Assembly (NCBI GenBank): GCA_020849895.1
Contig: JADZFN010000029.1
Span: forward strand, 1-45,961
Reading direction: 5' to 3'
DNA from: Verrucomicrobiia bacterium
GTDB lineage: Bacteria > Verrucomicrobiota > Verrucomicrobiia > JABWAM01
Length of the DNA: 45,961 nt
Part shown: positions 34,920-41,433 of the stretch, piece by piece
How positions within the stretch are numbered: position 1 is the first letter of the stretch
Layout of the letters: each line of letters opens with the position of its first letter
Notes under the pieces: generated by a model
What the model was told of the DNA's origin: nothing
What the model saw: only the letters and a program-made list of their open reading frames with translations
The model's database searches: none
Made by a program: the position numbers and the translations under genes

Positions 34920-35478
34920 GACTGCACTGAAGCCGCCGTTGTTTTTTTGAGTCGATTTTGCGATTCAGCGTGATGACGGCCTGTGAAAAGGGAACGGCCT
35001 TCAACGCAGCGTCAGCTTCTTGCCTTGCTCGTTGCGGTGAGAAATCGCGACGCTTGATCAGGGCATCGATCCGGTCCAAATCAGCGCGAGTGATAGGTGT
35101 CCATATCGACCGCCATCTGTTCTTCGGAACGACCGTCTCAACCACCTTGACAATCCGCTTGCTGGTTCCGCGCTGCTCCCAGAAGCCAACGATCAAGGTA
35201 AAGGGTTCTTGAATATCGAACTGGCGCCGGGCATCGCCGAATGCGACACCGCTACCCCATTTCGCCGTCTTGATGGAAATCGGACCGTTTTCTGGATGAG
35301 GGTTAAGTTCACGGGGAACATCCCATTCACTGGTATAGTATAACTTAAAGAACGTCTTCTTAACCCAGTCCTCAAATGCAAGCCCGTGCTGTTGTTCTTC
35401 TGGCATGCAGCGCCCAATACCATAGGCACAGAATGGGCACAAGTTCGGCTGCGCATACTGCAGGCTAGGCGAGCTCAC
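34765..35478 (-). CDS. Probable type II restriction endonuclease
   Basis: A 237-residue protein facing the methyltransferase. The centre, ELNPHPENGPISIKTAKWGSG (split here as residues ~57-77), has the look of a PD-(D/E)XK-type site in which the second acidic position is replaced (ISIK at 67-70), followed by GDARRQFDI and hydrophobic strand LIVGFW, then NRKIDSKKQRRLQCS near 172-186. I recall similar sequences among restriction enzymes, but this is memory and not a search. The GTG start at 35478 is preceded by GAGGGG; an ATG at residue 25 is an alternative, and the first 24 residues contain three cysteines. Local sequence (for example 35330-35360) is visibly AT-richer than neighbours. Residues ~187-237 overlap the methyltransferase gene. 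Confidence 0.6.
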   Translation of the reverse strand: MSSPSLQYAQPNLCPFCAYGIGRCMPEEQQHGLAFEDWVKKTFFKLYYTSEWDVPRELNPHPENGPISIKTAKWGSGVAFGDARRQFDIQEPFTLIVGFWEQRGTSKRIVKVVETVVPKNRWRSIWTPITRADLDRIDALIKRRDFSPQRARQEADAALKAVPFSQAVITLNRKIDSKKQRRLQCSLSRSAFFEYLAIGVSREPDAQPALWGQPVGLRLPGGPRGANRQCHKLPEPR

Positions 35479-35721
35479 CCCCCCTCAGCCGTTCACTCCT
35501 GAATCCATACGATTCCGGAGAGAACTATTTTTGCACGAACGCGGGATGCGAGGAGTCGGGCATCAAGGAAGGTCGCTCCCGACGTGTCTTCCGTGGTGAT
35601 GAAATCCTGAACTCAGGCGTGTATCGACAGCGCCCGTCGCTCCTCGACGACACGATTCTCGGAACAGAGACTGCGCATCCGGCTCGAAATCTTTTTCCTC
35701 CCGGCGTATGCACGGAGTTGC

Positions 35722-36426
35722 GTGAAGCGATATCCCACTCATGGCCCGGAACGGGCGGCTGCCGTCCGAAGACTTTTCTCGGGGCTCGCGCGCCGCTACG
35801 ACCTCGTCAACGACGTGCAGAGCGCGGGTCTGCACCGCCTCTGGAAGCGCCGCCTCCTCCGCGGCATGGAGCTGCGTCCGGAACAGCGTCTGCTCGATCT
35901 CGCTTGCGGGACCGGCGACCTCGCATGGCGCGCGGCGAGCCGCACCCGCGTGGTGGGCGGCGATTTCTCCACGCCGATGCTCGTCCGCGCTCGAGCGCGA
36001 CGGACGAGCGGCGCGGCGCCTTCCTGGACGCTTCTCGACGGACTCGCCCTGCCCTTCCACAGCGGCAGTTTCGACGCCGCCGTGGTCGCCTACGGCCTGA
36101 GAAACTTCGCCGATCCGCCGGCCGCCCTGCGCGAGCTTTTCCGCGTCCTGCGCTCCGGCGGGCGTCTCGGCATCCTCGATTTCGGAAAGCCCCCGCAGCG
36201 CTTCGTCCGCGCCGCCTATGATCGCTGGCTGCGTATGGCGCCGCCCCTTCTCGGCTTCTGGTTTTTCCGCGACGCCGAGGCCTACGCCTACATCGCCGAG
36301 TCGCTGGCGGCGTATCCCGAAGCGGATGGCGTGAGTGCTTGGCTCCGCGCGGCGGGCTTCGGCGGCGTGCGCTTCGAGCGACTCTGCCTCGGAGCGATGA
36401 CCCTCCATCGCGCGAGCAAACCATGA
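35722..36426 (+). CDS. ubiE: Demethylmenaquinone/ubiquinone C-methyltransferase
   Basis: A 234-residue SAM methyltransferase of the UbiE/MenG family. It has the N-terminal FSGLARRYDLVNDVQSAGLHRLW segment in which the RYDxxN pattern is diagnostic, motif I LLDLACGTGDLA at 57-68, GDFSTPMLVRAR, the highly typical YGLRNFADPPAALRELFRVL, and LDFGKP. It should methylate demethylmenaquinone to menaquinone, or the ubiquinone precursor, at the inner membrane face; menaquinone is more likely in this group but that is inference. GTG start with GGAG 5 bases upstream. The 243 bases before it, back to the endonuclease start, contain no gene I trust. The stop overlaps the hydrolase start as ATGA. The quinone would serve NuoMN and the respiratory chain. 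Confidence 0.93.
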   Translation: MKRYPTHGPERAAAVRRLFSGLARRYDLVNDVQSAGLHRLWKRRLLRGMELRPEQRLLDLACGTGDLAWRAASRTRVVGGDFSTPMLVRARARRTSGAAPSWTLLDGLALPFHSGSFDAAVVAYGLRNFADPPAALRELFRVLRSGGRLGILDFGKPPQRFVRAAYDRWLRMAPPLLGFWFFRDAEAYAYIAESLAAYPEADGVSAWLRAAGFGGVRFERLCLGAMTLHRASKP

Positions 36427-37487
36427 AAACGCGAATCGTGGACCGGGTCTCGTTCTGGGCGATCCGCCATTTGCTCAGTCGCGCGCGCCACCGCCGTTTC
36501 GACCGCGCGGCGTTTGACCGTTTCGTCGAAACCTACCGCGGGCGGTCGGCGGCGGAGTTTTACGGCGTCGAAGCGGCGGCGGCACACGCCGGGGAGTTCG
36601 CGGATCTGGTCCGCGCAGCGGAACGACCCGGTGCCCAGCTCGTTCGTGGCCCGAGCCCGTTCCCGATCGGATGGCCTGAAAACGACCGGGTCTGGGCGCA
36701 ATTCCATCTCGTCCGCCCCCTCCGCGAAGCGCCGGTCTTCCTGATCCAGCACGGCTGGCGTTCAGTGAGCGTGCGCGGCTACCACGGCCTCTGCCGCAAG
36801 CTCAACGCCCTCGGCGTGAATGCCGCCGTCCTGCACTTGCCCTTTCATTTCTCGCGGCGCCCTCGCGGTTCTTTCAACGGAGAATTGGCGATCAGCTCCG
36901 ATCTCGCACGGAACGCGGAAGCCCTGCGGCAGGGCGTACGCGAGGCCTGCTGGATGGCGCATGGCCTGAAACAGCTCGGCGCTCCCGCCGTCGGCCTCTG
37001 GGGCACAAGCTACGGCGCGTGGGTCGCCGCGCTGGCTCTCGCGCGCGACGCCGTCTTCGACGGCGCGCTCCTCCTCGAGGCGCCCGCCGACATTGAGACG
37101 CTCTTCTGGGAGCTGCCGCTCTTCACCGAGATGCAACGCGCGCTGGAAGCCGGCGGGATCGCGCGCGCCTCCCTCCGCGAACTGTTCGATCTCGCAATCC
37201 CCTGGCGCGACCCGCCGAAAGCGGATCCCTCCTCGATCCTCATCCTGGGCGCCGAACGCGATCCGATCGCCACGCCCGACTCGTTGCGCCGCTGGCAGTC
37301 CGCCTGGTCCGGATCGTATCTGGAAATCTTCCCCTGCGGTCACGTCAGCTACCGCCTCCATCGCTTCGCGATGCAGCGCTTCCTCGAAAAACTCGCCCCG
37401 CGGCTGCTCACGGTCGCCGCCGCTGCCCGCCGCGCAAACGACGCGCGGTTGCGCCCCTCCGGGCCTCCTGCTACCAATTGGCCATGA
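36423..37487 (+). CDS. Alpha/beta hydrolase
   Basis: A 354-residue alpha/beta hydrolase. The nucleophile elbow is G-T-S196-Y-G in LWGTSYGAW, the acid is probably D280 in LGAERDPIATP, and the base H307 in PCGHVSY; the oxyanion region is LIQHGWRS at ~107-114. The N-terminal ~75 residues are basic and helical and are not part of the core fold. I see no signal peptide. Substrate is unknown. The ATG overlaps the ubiE stop and its own stop overlaps leuD, so it is embedded in a coupled run, which might suggest a menaquinone-related role as other alpha/beta hydrolases (MenH) have; MenH itself is shorter and this is not a clear match. Confidence 0.8.
   Translation: MKTRIVDRVSFWAIRHLLSRARHRRFDRAAFDRFVETYRGRSAAEFYGVEAAAAHAGEFADLVRAAERPGAQLVRGPSPFPIGWPENDRVWAQFHLVRPLREAPVFLIQHGWRSVSVRGYHGLCRKLNALGVNAAVLHLPFHFSRRPRGSFNGELAISSDLARNAEALRQGVREACWMAHGLKQLGAPAVGLWGTSYGAWVAALALARDAVFDGALLLEAPADIETLFWELPLFTEMQRALEAGGIARASLRELFDLAIPWRDPPKADPSSILILGAERDPIATPDSLRRWQSAWSGSYLEIFPCGHVSYRLHRFAMQRFLEKLAPRLLTVAAAARRANDARLRPSGPPATNWP
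37449..37477 (+). promoter_or_regulatory. Candidate internal promoter TTGCGC-N17-TACCAA for leuD
   Basis: TTGCGC (37449-37454) and TACCAA (37472-37477) are 17 bases apart and lie inside the last codons of the hydrolase gene. The -10-like element ends 6 bases before ATG 37484. Confidence 0.4.
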
Positions 37488-38029
37488 GCACAATTCTTGA
37501 AGGCGCTCTCTACGTGATGCGGGACAACGTGGACACCGACCAGATCATCCCCGCGCAGTATCTGAATCTAGTGCCCACCATTCCCGAGGAATACGAAAAA
37601 CTCGGAGGCTACGCACTCATCGGGCTTTCCGAGGCGCAACACCCCGAGCGTTTCATCGCGCCGGGAGAGTTGAAGACCCGTTACCCTCTCCTGATTGCCG
37701 GACGCAACTTCGGCTGCGGTTCCTCCCGCGAACACGCCCCGATCGCCCTCGGCGCCGCCGGCGCGCAGGCGGTGATCGCCGAGTCTTATGCGCGCATCTT
37801 CTTCCGCAACTGCGTGGCCACCGGCGAGCTTTATCCCATCGAATCCGCCGTCCGCCTGTGCGACACCTTGAAGACGGGACAAATCGGCCGACTCGATCTC
37901 GATGCCGGAACGCTCGTCGTCGAGGGCGTTATCCATCGCCTCAAGCCTCTCGGGGAAGCCCGTCCCGTGATTGATGCCGGCGGGCTTTTCAAATACGCGC
38001 GTCGCAACCATCTCATCCCCGTCCGTTGA
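37484..38029 (+). CDS. leuD: 3-isopropylmalate dehydratase small subunit
   Basis: A 181-residue swivelling-domain protein of the aconitase superfamily. Visible are the NVDTDQIIPAQYL motif at the N-terminus and the GRNFGCGSSREHAP motif that completes the active site, followed by AVIAESYARIFFRNC. Length is between the LeuD (~200) and short archaeal-type (~165) classes. With LeuC it isomerises 2- to 3-isopropylmalate in leucine synthesis; no large subunit is in this window, and a homoaconitase-type small subunit cannot be excluded. The start is set by the ATGA overlap with the hydrolase; a start-adjacent promoter-like element also lies there. Confidence 0.9.
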   Translation: MSTILEGALYVMRDNVDTDQIIPAQYLNLVPTIPEEYEKLGGYALIGLSEAQHPERFIAPGELKTRYPLLIAGRNFGCGSSREHAPIALGAAGAQAVIAESYARIFFRNCVATGELYPIESAVRLCDTLKTGQIGRLDLDAGTLVVEGVIHRLKPLGEARPVIDAGGLFKYARRNHLIPVR

Positions 38030-38035
38030 ACGCCC

Positions 38036-38479
38036 GTGAGCGAACCGTCTCAGCCGCACGCCTTCGATCCCGCGCATCCCGAGCAGATTTCGGGCGACGA
38101 CATCCTGTTCGATTGTCCCGCGTGCCGAAAAAGCCTGGTGGTGGATCGCGTGGCGGCGGGGCATCCGCTCCCCTGCCCCACATGCGGCGCGACGCTCACC
38201 GTCCCCCAACCGACCCGGGTGGTCACCCTCGCCGAAGCGCCCGAGACGACCGCTCTCGAGGCGAAGCCGGAATGGGAACGCGAGTTGCTCGCCCTCGAGG
38301 CGTCCATCAAGGAGACCCGCCACCAGCGCGAAGAAGCGGGCAACTTCCAGAAGCAACACCTTTCTGAAGCCAACCGTCAGCAGCTCCGCATCGAGCGCCT
38401 CGACCGGCGTCTCGGCGAGCTCTCCGAACGCATCGCCGCTCTCCGGGGGCGGCATCTCCCGCCGCCTCCCAAGCCCTGA
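38036..38479 (+). CDS. Zinc-ribbon/coiled-coil protein, unknown
   Basis: A 147-residue protein from a GTG 6 bases after the leuD stop. Residues 25-52 form a two-cysteine-pair zinc ribbon (C27-x2-C30 and C47-x2-C50, in FDCPACRKSL and CPTCGATLTV). Residues ~76-136 are a coiled coil rich in Glu, Arg and Gln, and the protein ends in a proline run. No signal peptide or membrane helix. I recognise no specific family; such zinc-ribbon proteins are commonly small regulators or scaffolds. The gene ends 4 bases before cmk, so it is co-transcribed with a nucleotide kinase. Confidence 0.75.
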   Translation: MSEPSQPHAFDPAHPEQISGDDILFDCPACRKSLVVDRVAAGHPLPCPTCGATLTVPQPTRVVTLAEAPETTALEAKPEWERELLALEASIKETRHQREEAGNFQKQHLSEANRQQLRIERLDRRLGELSERIAALRGRHLPPPPKP

Positions 38480-38483
38480 TTTC

Positions 38484-39188
38484 ATGGTCATCGCCATTGA
38501 CGGCCCTTCCGCCTCCGGCAAAAGCACGGTTTCTCGCCTCGTCGCCGAGTCGCTCGGCTTCCGCCACGTGGACACCGGCGCCATGTATCGCGCCGTGACT
38601 TGGAAGATGCTCGACGACGGCGTGGATCCCGCCGACACGGACGGAGTCGTCCACCGCCTCAAAACCCTCCGCATGGAGCTCGATTTCGTTTCGGAAGAAT
38701 CCGGCCCCTCCGCGCTCCGCATCCGCCTTGACGATCAGGATCCGGGTCGAAAGATTCGCGAAGCGCAGGTCGAGCGCGCCGTCTCCGCCGTCGCTGCCAT
38801 TCCCCAGGTGCGCGCGTGGTGCGTCGCGCGTCAACGCGCGTTGGCCTCACGCGGCGATCTCGTCATGGAAGGGCGCGACATCGGGACCGTCGTCTTTCCG
38901 GAGACTCCATATAAATTCTTCCTCGATGCCAGTCCCGAGGTGCGAGCCCAGCGGCGCGCCGCCGAGCGCACTGCCGCCGGAGAAAATGCCGCCGTCGCTG
39001 CCGTCGCCAAGGACATGACGGAACGCGACCGCCTCGATTGCAGCCGGAAGGTGGCGCCTCTCCGCGTAGCCGACGACGCCATCCGCCTCGACACCTCCCG
39101 CGTGAACGCACGCGGAGTGGCCGACCTCATCATCCGCCATCTCCGCTCCCGCCACGCCCGAGCCGCATGTTGCCCTGAGCAAAAATGA
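38484..39188 (+). CDS. cmk: Cytidylate kinase
   Basis: A 234-residue P-loop kinase that phosphorylates CMP and dCMP to the diphosphates. The N-terminus IAIDGPSASGKST contains the P-loop at residues 6-14, DTGAMYRA is the nucleotide-binding motif, and VMEGRDIGTVVFP at ~130-142 is the family's hallmark. The C-terminal DRLDCSRKVAPLRVADDAIRLDTS is also typical. Slightly longer than usual because of an Ala/Arg-rich tail. It lies 4 bases after the zinc-ribbon gene. The following 191 bases to the acylphosphatase stop contain a weak GTCTCC-TGAC-GGAGAC hairpin at 39322-39337. Confidence 0.95.
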   Translation: MVIAIDGPSASGKSTVSRLVAESLGFRHVDTGAMYRAVTWKMLDDGVDPADTDGVVHRLKTLRMELDFVSEESGPSALRIRLDDQDPGRKIREAQVERAVSAVAAIPQVRAWCVARQRALASRGDLVMEGRDIGTVVFPETPYKFFLDASPEVRAQRRAAERTAAGENAAVAAVAKDMTERDRLDCSRKVAPLRVADDAIRLDTSRVNARGVADLIIRHLRSRHARAACCPEQK

Positions 39189-39379
39189 CGTCGAGAGACG
39201 AGGTGCTGGGGGAAGTGCTGCGACAATCGCCACGAGATCGCTCCGCCGAAACCGGGCGCACCCCTCGATGGACAGGAGCTCCTGCACCCCGGCTCCACCC
39301 CTTCCTCCACGCGCGTGCGCCGTCTCCTGACGGAGACTCTTCGTCCTACACCGGGAATCAGGGAAGATCCGCCTCCGCC

Positions 39380-39664
39380 TCACTCGTCATGACGGATGTG
39401 GAAATCGCGCCATTCGCCCGTTGCAGGCGAGCACGTCTCGATACGGTCGCGAATGAACGCGCGAAGTTCGCTCGCAGCGATCGCGGCGAGGTAGTCGCGG
39501 ACCTCTGCGTCCTCCCCTTCAGCGACCAGCTCGACCCGTCCGTCCTGCAGATTCCGCACGAATCCGGTAACCGCAAACCCTTTGGCGAGATTGCGACAGG
39601 CGTAGCGGAAGCCGACTCCTTGAACGCGCCCCTTGAAAAAAACCTGAATCCGCCGCGGTTTCAT
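39380..39664 (-). CDS. acyP: Acylphosphatase
   Basis: A 94-residue acylphosphatase, the normal length for the family. Signature regions: VFFKGRVQGVGFRYAC with the catalytic arginine R-Y after GF, and GFVRNLQDGRVELVAEG containing the essential asparagine. The enzyme hydrolyses acyl phosphates such as carbamoyl or acetyl phosphate. The frame extends well upstream to 39919, but only the part from ATG 39664 matches the family; TAATGC lies 4 bases upstream. It is transcribed opposite to cmk and divergent from the beta-helix gene. Confidence 0.95.
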   Translation of the reverse strand: MKPRRIQVFFKGRVQGVGFRYACRNLAKGFAVTGFVRNLQDGRVELVAEGEDAEVRDYLAAIAASELRAFIRDRIETCSPATGEWRDFHIRHDE

Positions 39665-39668
39665 GGTG

Positions 39669-39699
39669 GCATTAGGCACCGACCTCATCCTCCGGACAA
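39669..39699 (-). promoter_or_regulatory. Candidate promoter TTGTCC-N19-TAATGC for the acylphosphatase
   Basis: On the minus strand TTGTCC (39699-39694) and TAATGC (39674-39669) are 19 bases apart, longer than the usual 16-18, and the second ends 4 bases before ATG 39664. Confidence 0.3.
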
Positions 39700-39779
39700 G
39701 GCACATTTCACTGCACGGCTCCACTCGATCAGCCACGTGATGACCGCTTCCGGGAAGAGGGCTTTCTGCAACTCGCGCT

Positions 39780-39807
39780 TTGCCTCGCGCCGCGCGCCTG
39801 CTAGGTT
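39780..39807 (+). promoter_or_regulatory. Candidate promoter TTGCCT-N16-TAGGTT for the beta-helix gene
   Basis: TTGCCT (39780-39785) and TAGGTT (39802-39807) are 16 bases apart, and the second ends 6 bases before ATG 39814. Confidence 0.5.
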
Positions 39808-39813
39808 CGAGGC

Positions 39814-40506
39814 ATGTCGCTGGACCTTGCCGAGCTGCTCGACCTCGGAAGAACACCGCATCGAACGCTGTTCGACGGCTGCCGTTTCCCGTGGGAGGCG
39901 CTGCCTCGCATCGGCGCATTCTTCGCGACGCTCGGGAAACCCGCCGTCCTCGGCCGGGTCGCGTCCTCGGCGGTGCTCGAAGGCGATGTCTGGATCGGCG
40001 AAGGCGCTGTCGTCGAGCCGCATGCCTTCATCCGCGGCCCGACTTGGATCGGCAGAAACGGCGTCGTGCGCCAGGGCGCCTACGTGCGCGGCCACGTGCT
40101 CGCCGGCGACGGCTGCATCCTCGGCCACAGTTGCGAGTTCAAGAACTGCGTGCTCTTCGACGAAGCGATCGTTCCGCATTTCGCTTACGTCGGGGATTCC
40201 ATCCTCGGCCACAAGGTGCACCTTGCCTCCGGCGTCACCTTGTCGAACGTCAAGGTGACTCCGGGCAACATCGCGCTGACGCTGGAAGGCGCGAAACTGG
40301 ACACCGGCCTCCATAAGTTCGGCGCGATCCTCGGCGACGGCGCCGAGGTGGGTTGCCACAGCGTTTTGAATCCGGGGTCGGTCATCGGCCGAGGAGCGGT
40401 GCTCTATCCCGGGCTTGTCTGGCGCGGAGTCTGTCCGCCCGGCGTCATCGTTAAGCTTGTCCAGCAACACGGCGAAACGGTGCGTCGGCCGGCGCACGAA
40501 CCATGA
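39814..40506 (+). CDS. Left-handed beta-helix (hexapeptide-repeat) protein
   Basis: A 230-residue protein. From ~45 to ~205 it shows hexapeptide repeats of the [LIV]-G-x-x-x pattern (VLEGDVWIGEGAVVEPHAFI, WIGRNGVVRQGAYVRG) typical of LbH acyltransferases and the C-terminal domain of sugar nucleotidyltransferases such as GlmU. NCVLFDEAIVPHFAYVGDSILG resembles the GlmU-type loop. The N-terminus lacks a nucleotidyltransferase domain, so it is not a full GlmU; a diphosphorylase-like or acyltransferase role is possible. The gene overlaps the next as ATGA. Confidence 0.8.
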   Translation: MSLDLAELLDLGRTPHRTLFDGCRFPWEALPRIGAFFATLGKPAVLGRVASSAVLEGDVWIGEGAVVEPHAFIRGPTWIGRNGVVRQGAYVRGHVLAGDGCILGHSCEFKNCVLFDEAIVPHFAYVGDSILGHKVHLASGVTLSNVKVTPGNIALTLEGAKLDTGLHKFGAILGDGAEVGCHSVLNPGSVIGRGAVLYPGLVWRGVCPPGVIVKLVQQHGETVRRPAHEP

Positions 40507-40949
40507 AGCGTCTCCCTGCGAACCGTTCCCGCGGACGGATCGTTCCGAGCTTCCTCGTCGCCCTGGGAGTCGCCCTCGGATTGGCGGCGCTTGTGGCGGG
40601 CTGGGTCGTACGCCATCACGCGGGGCGCCCTTTCAGCAAGCTTTGGGAAATCCACAGCTACAGCACGAATGTCGCCGTCGTCGCCTACGAGTCGCCGAAG
40701 GGCGGCGCGACCGTGCTTTGGGTGAGCGGCGCCGACGGCCTTGTGAACCCCTGGGGGCAGGTCTGGGACGTCTACTCCTTCACCAACAGCGTGGTCGCCA
40801 GCGTATACGATTCGACAGACGGCGGCGCCACGATCGTCTGGTTGAGCGGCGCCGACGATCTCCCCCATGCCGCGACAAACGCTCCGCCCCGCGTAAAATC
40901 CGCTCCCAGAGCCCACACGAAACCGCCGTTGCGCAAAACCCGGAAATGA
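40503..40949 (+). CDS. Small membrane protein with two internal repeats
   Basis: A 148-residue protein with one membrane helix (~14-36), a short Arg-rich N-terminus inside and a repeat domain outside. Two ~34-residue copies follow: the first WEIHSYSTN...GGATVLWVSGADGL (~48-80), the second WDVYSFTNS...GGATIVWLSGADDL (~88-119), then a basic Pro-rich tail. The GGATV-I/V-W core resembles a C-terminal motif I recall in some zinc-finger-type anti-sigma proteins (memory only), but no zinc site is present here. Function unknown. It starts inside the previous stop (ATGA) and its own stop overlaps the next gene, so it belongs to one transcript. Confidence 0.7.
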   Translation: MKRLPANRSRGRIVPSFLVALGVALGLAALVAGWVVRHHAGRPFSKLWEIHSYSTNVAVVAYESPKGGATVLWVSGADGLVNPWGQVWDVYSFTNSVVASVYDSTDGGATIVWLSGADDLPHAATNAPPRVKSAPRAHTKPPLRKTRK

Positions 40950-41428
40950 CTTCGTCTCGCCTTGTCTTCGCATTCGCGATCTCCTTTCTTGCGGCGTTCC
41001 TCGCGTCCGCCGACGGCGCGGCCGCCGCCGATTTCGTGCCCCGGCTTCAGGTCCGTCTCCTGCGCGCCTCCAACCAGCCGCCTGAAAAATCCGATCCGCG
41101 CGTCGCCACACTCAACGCCGTGCTCAAGACGGACTTCGGCTATCTCTGCTACGAGCAGCTCTTTTTCTCCGAAATCCAGTTCACCCGCGACGAGCGCGCG
41201 ATTTTTCAACTCCCAGAAGATTTCGGGATCACCGTGACCTATCGCGGGCGGCGCAAAGGCAATCGAGAGTACTTCGTCGAAACCGAGTACCGCGGGAAAA
41301 AACTCGTCGGATTCTACGCGGTCTTTCCCGAGAACGGGCGGCCCGTGCTCATCCGCGGGCCGGGGAACCGCGAATACCGCTACATCATCGCGCTTTCACC
41401 TGCCGACACCACGAAATCTCCTCCCTGA
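40946..41428 (+). CDS. Secreted protein of unknown function
   Basis: A 160-residue protein with a Sec-type signal peptide (basic-short N-terminus, hydrophobic core ~7-20, cleavage plausible after AAA at ~26-28). The mature part is ~130 residues with ITVTYRGRRKGNREYFVETEYRGKK, a strand-rich stretch, and NGRPVLIRGPGN near the end. No family is recognised. The start overlaps the preceding stop as ATGA and the phosphoglucomutase begins 5 bases after the stop, so it is likely co-expressed with its repeat-containing neighbour. A partnership between these two exported proteins is inference. Confidence 0.72.
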   Translation: MTSSRLVFAFAISFLAAFLASADGAAAADFVPRLQVRLLRASNQPPEKSDPRVATLNAVLKTDFGYLCYEQLFFSEIQFTRDERAIFQLPEDFGITVTYRGRRKGNREYFVETEYRGKKLVGFYAVFPENGRPVLIRGPGNREYRYIIALSPADTTKSPP

Positions 41429-41433
41429 CCGCC

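Noticed and set aside
35505-35720. Plus-strand peptide frame with NPYDSGENYF and cysteines before ubiE
   Set aside because: No start codon with a signal upstream, no family match, and it runs out of frame into ubiE. Perhaps a gene relic, not reportable as a gene.
39322-39337. Hairpin GTCTCC-TGAC-GGAGAC after cmk as a terminator
   Set aside because: Six-base stem with no following T-run.
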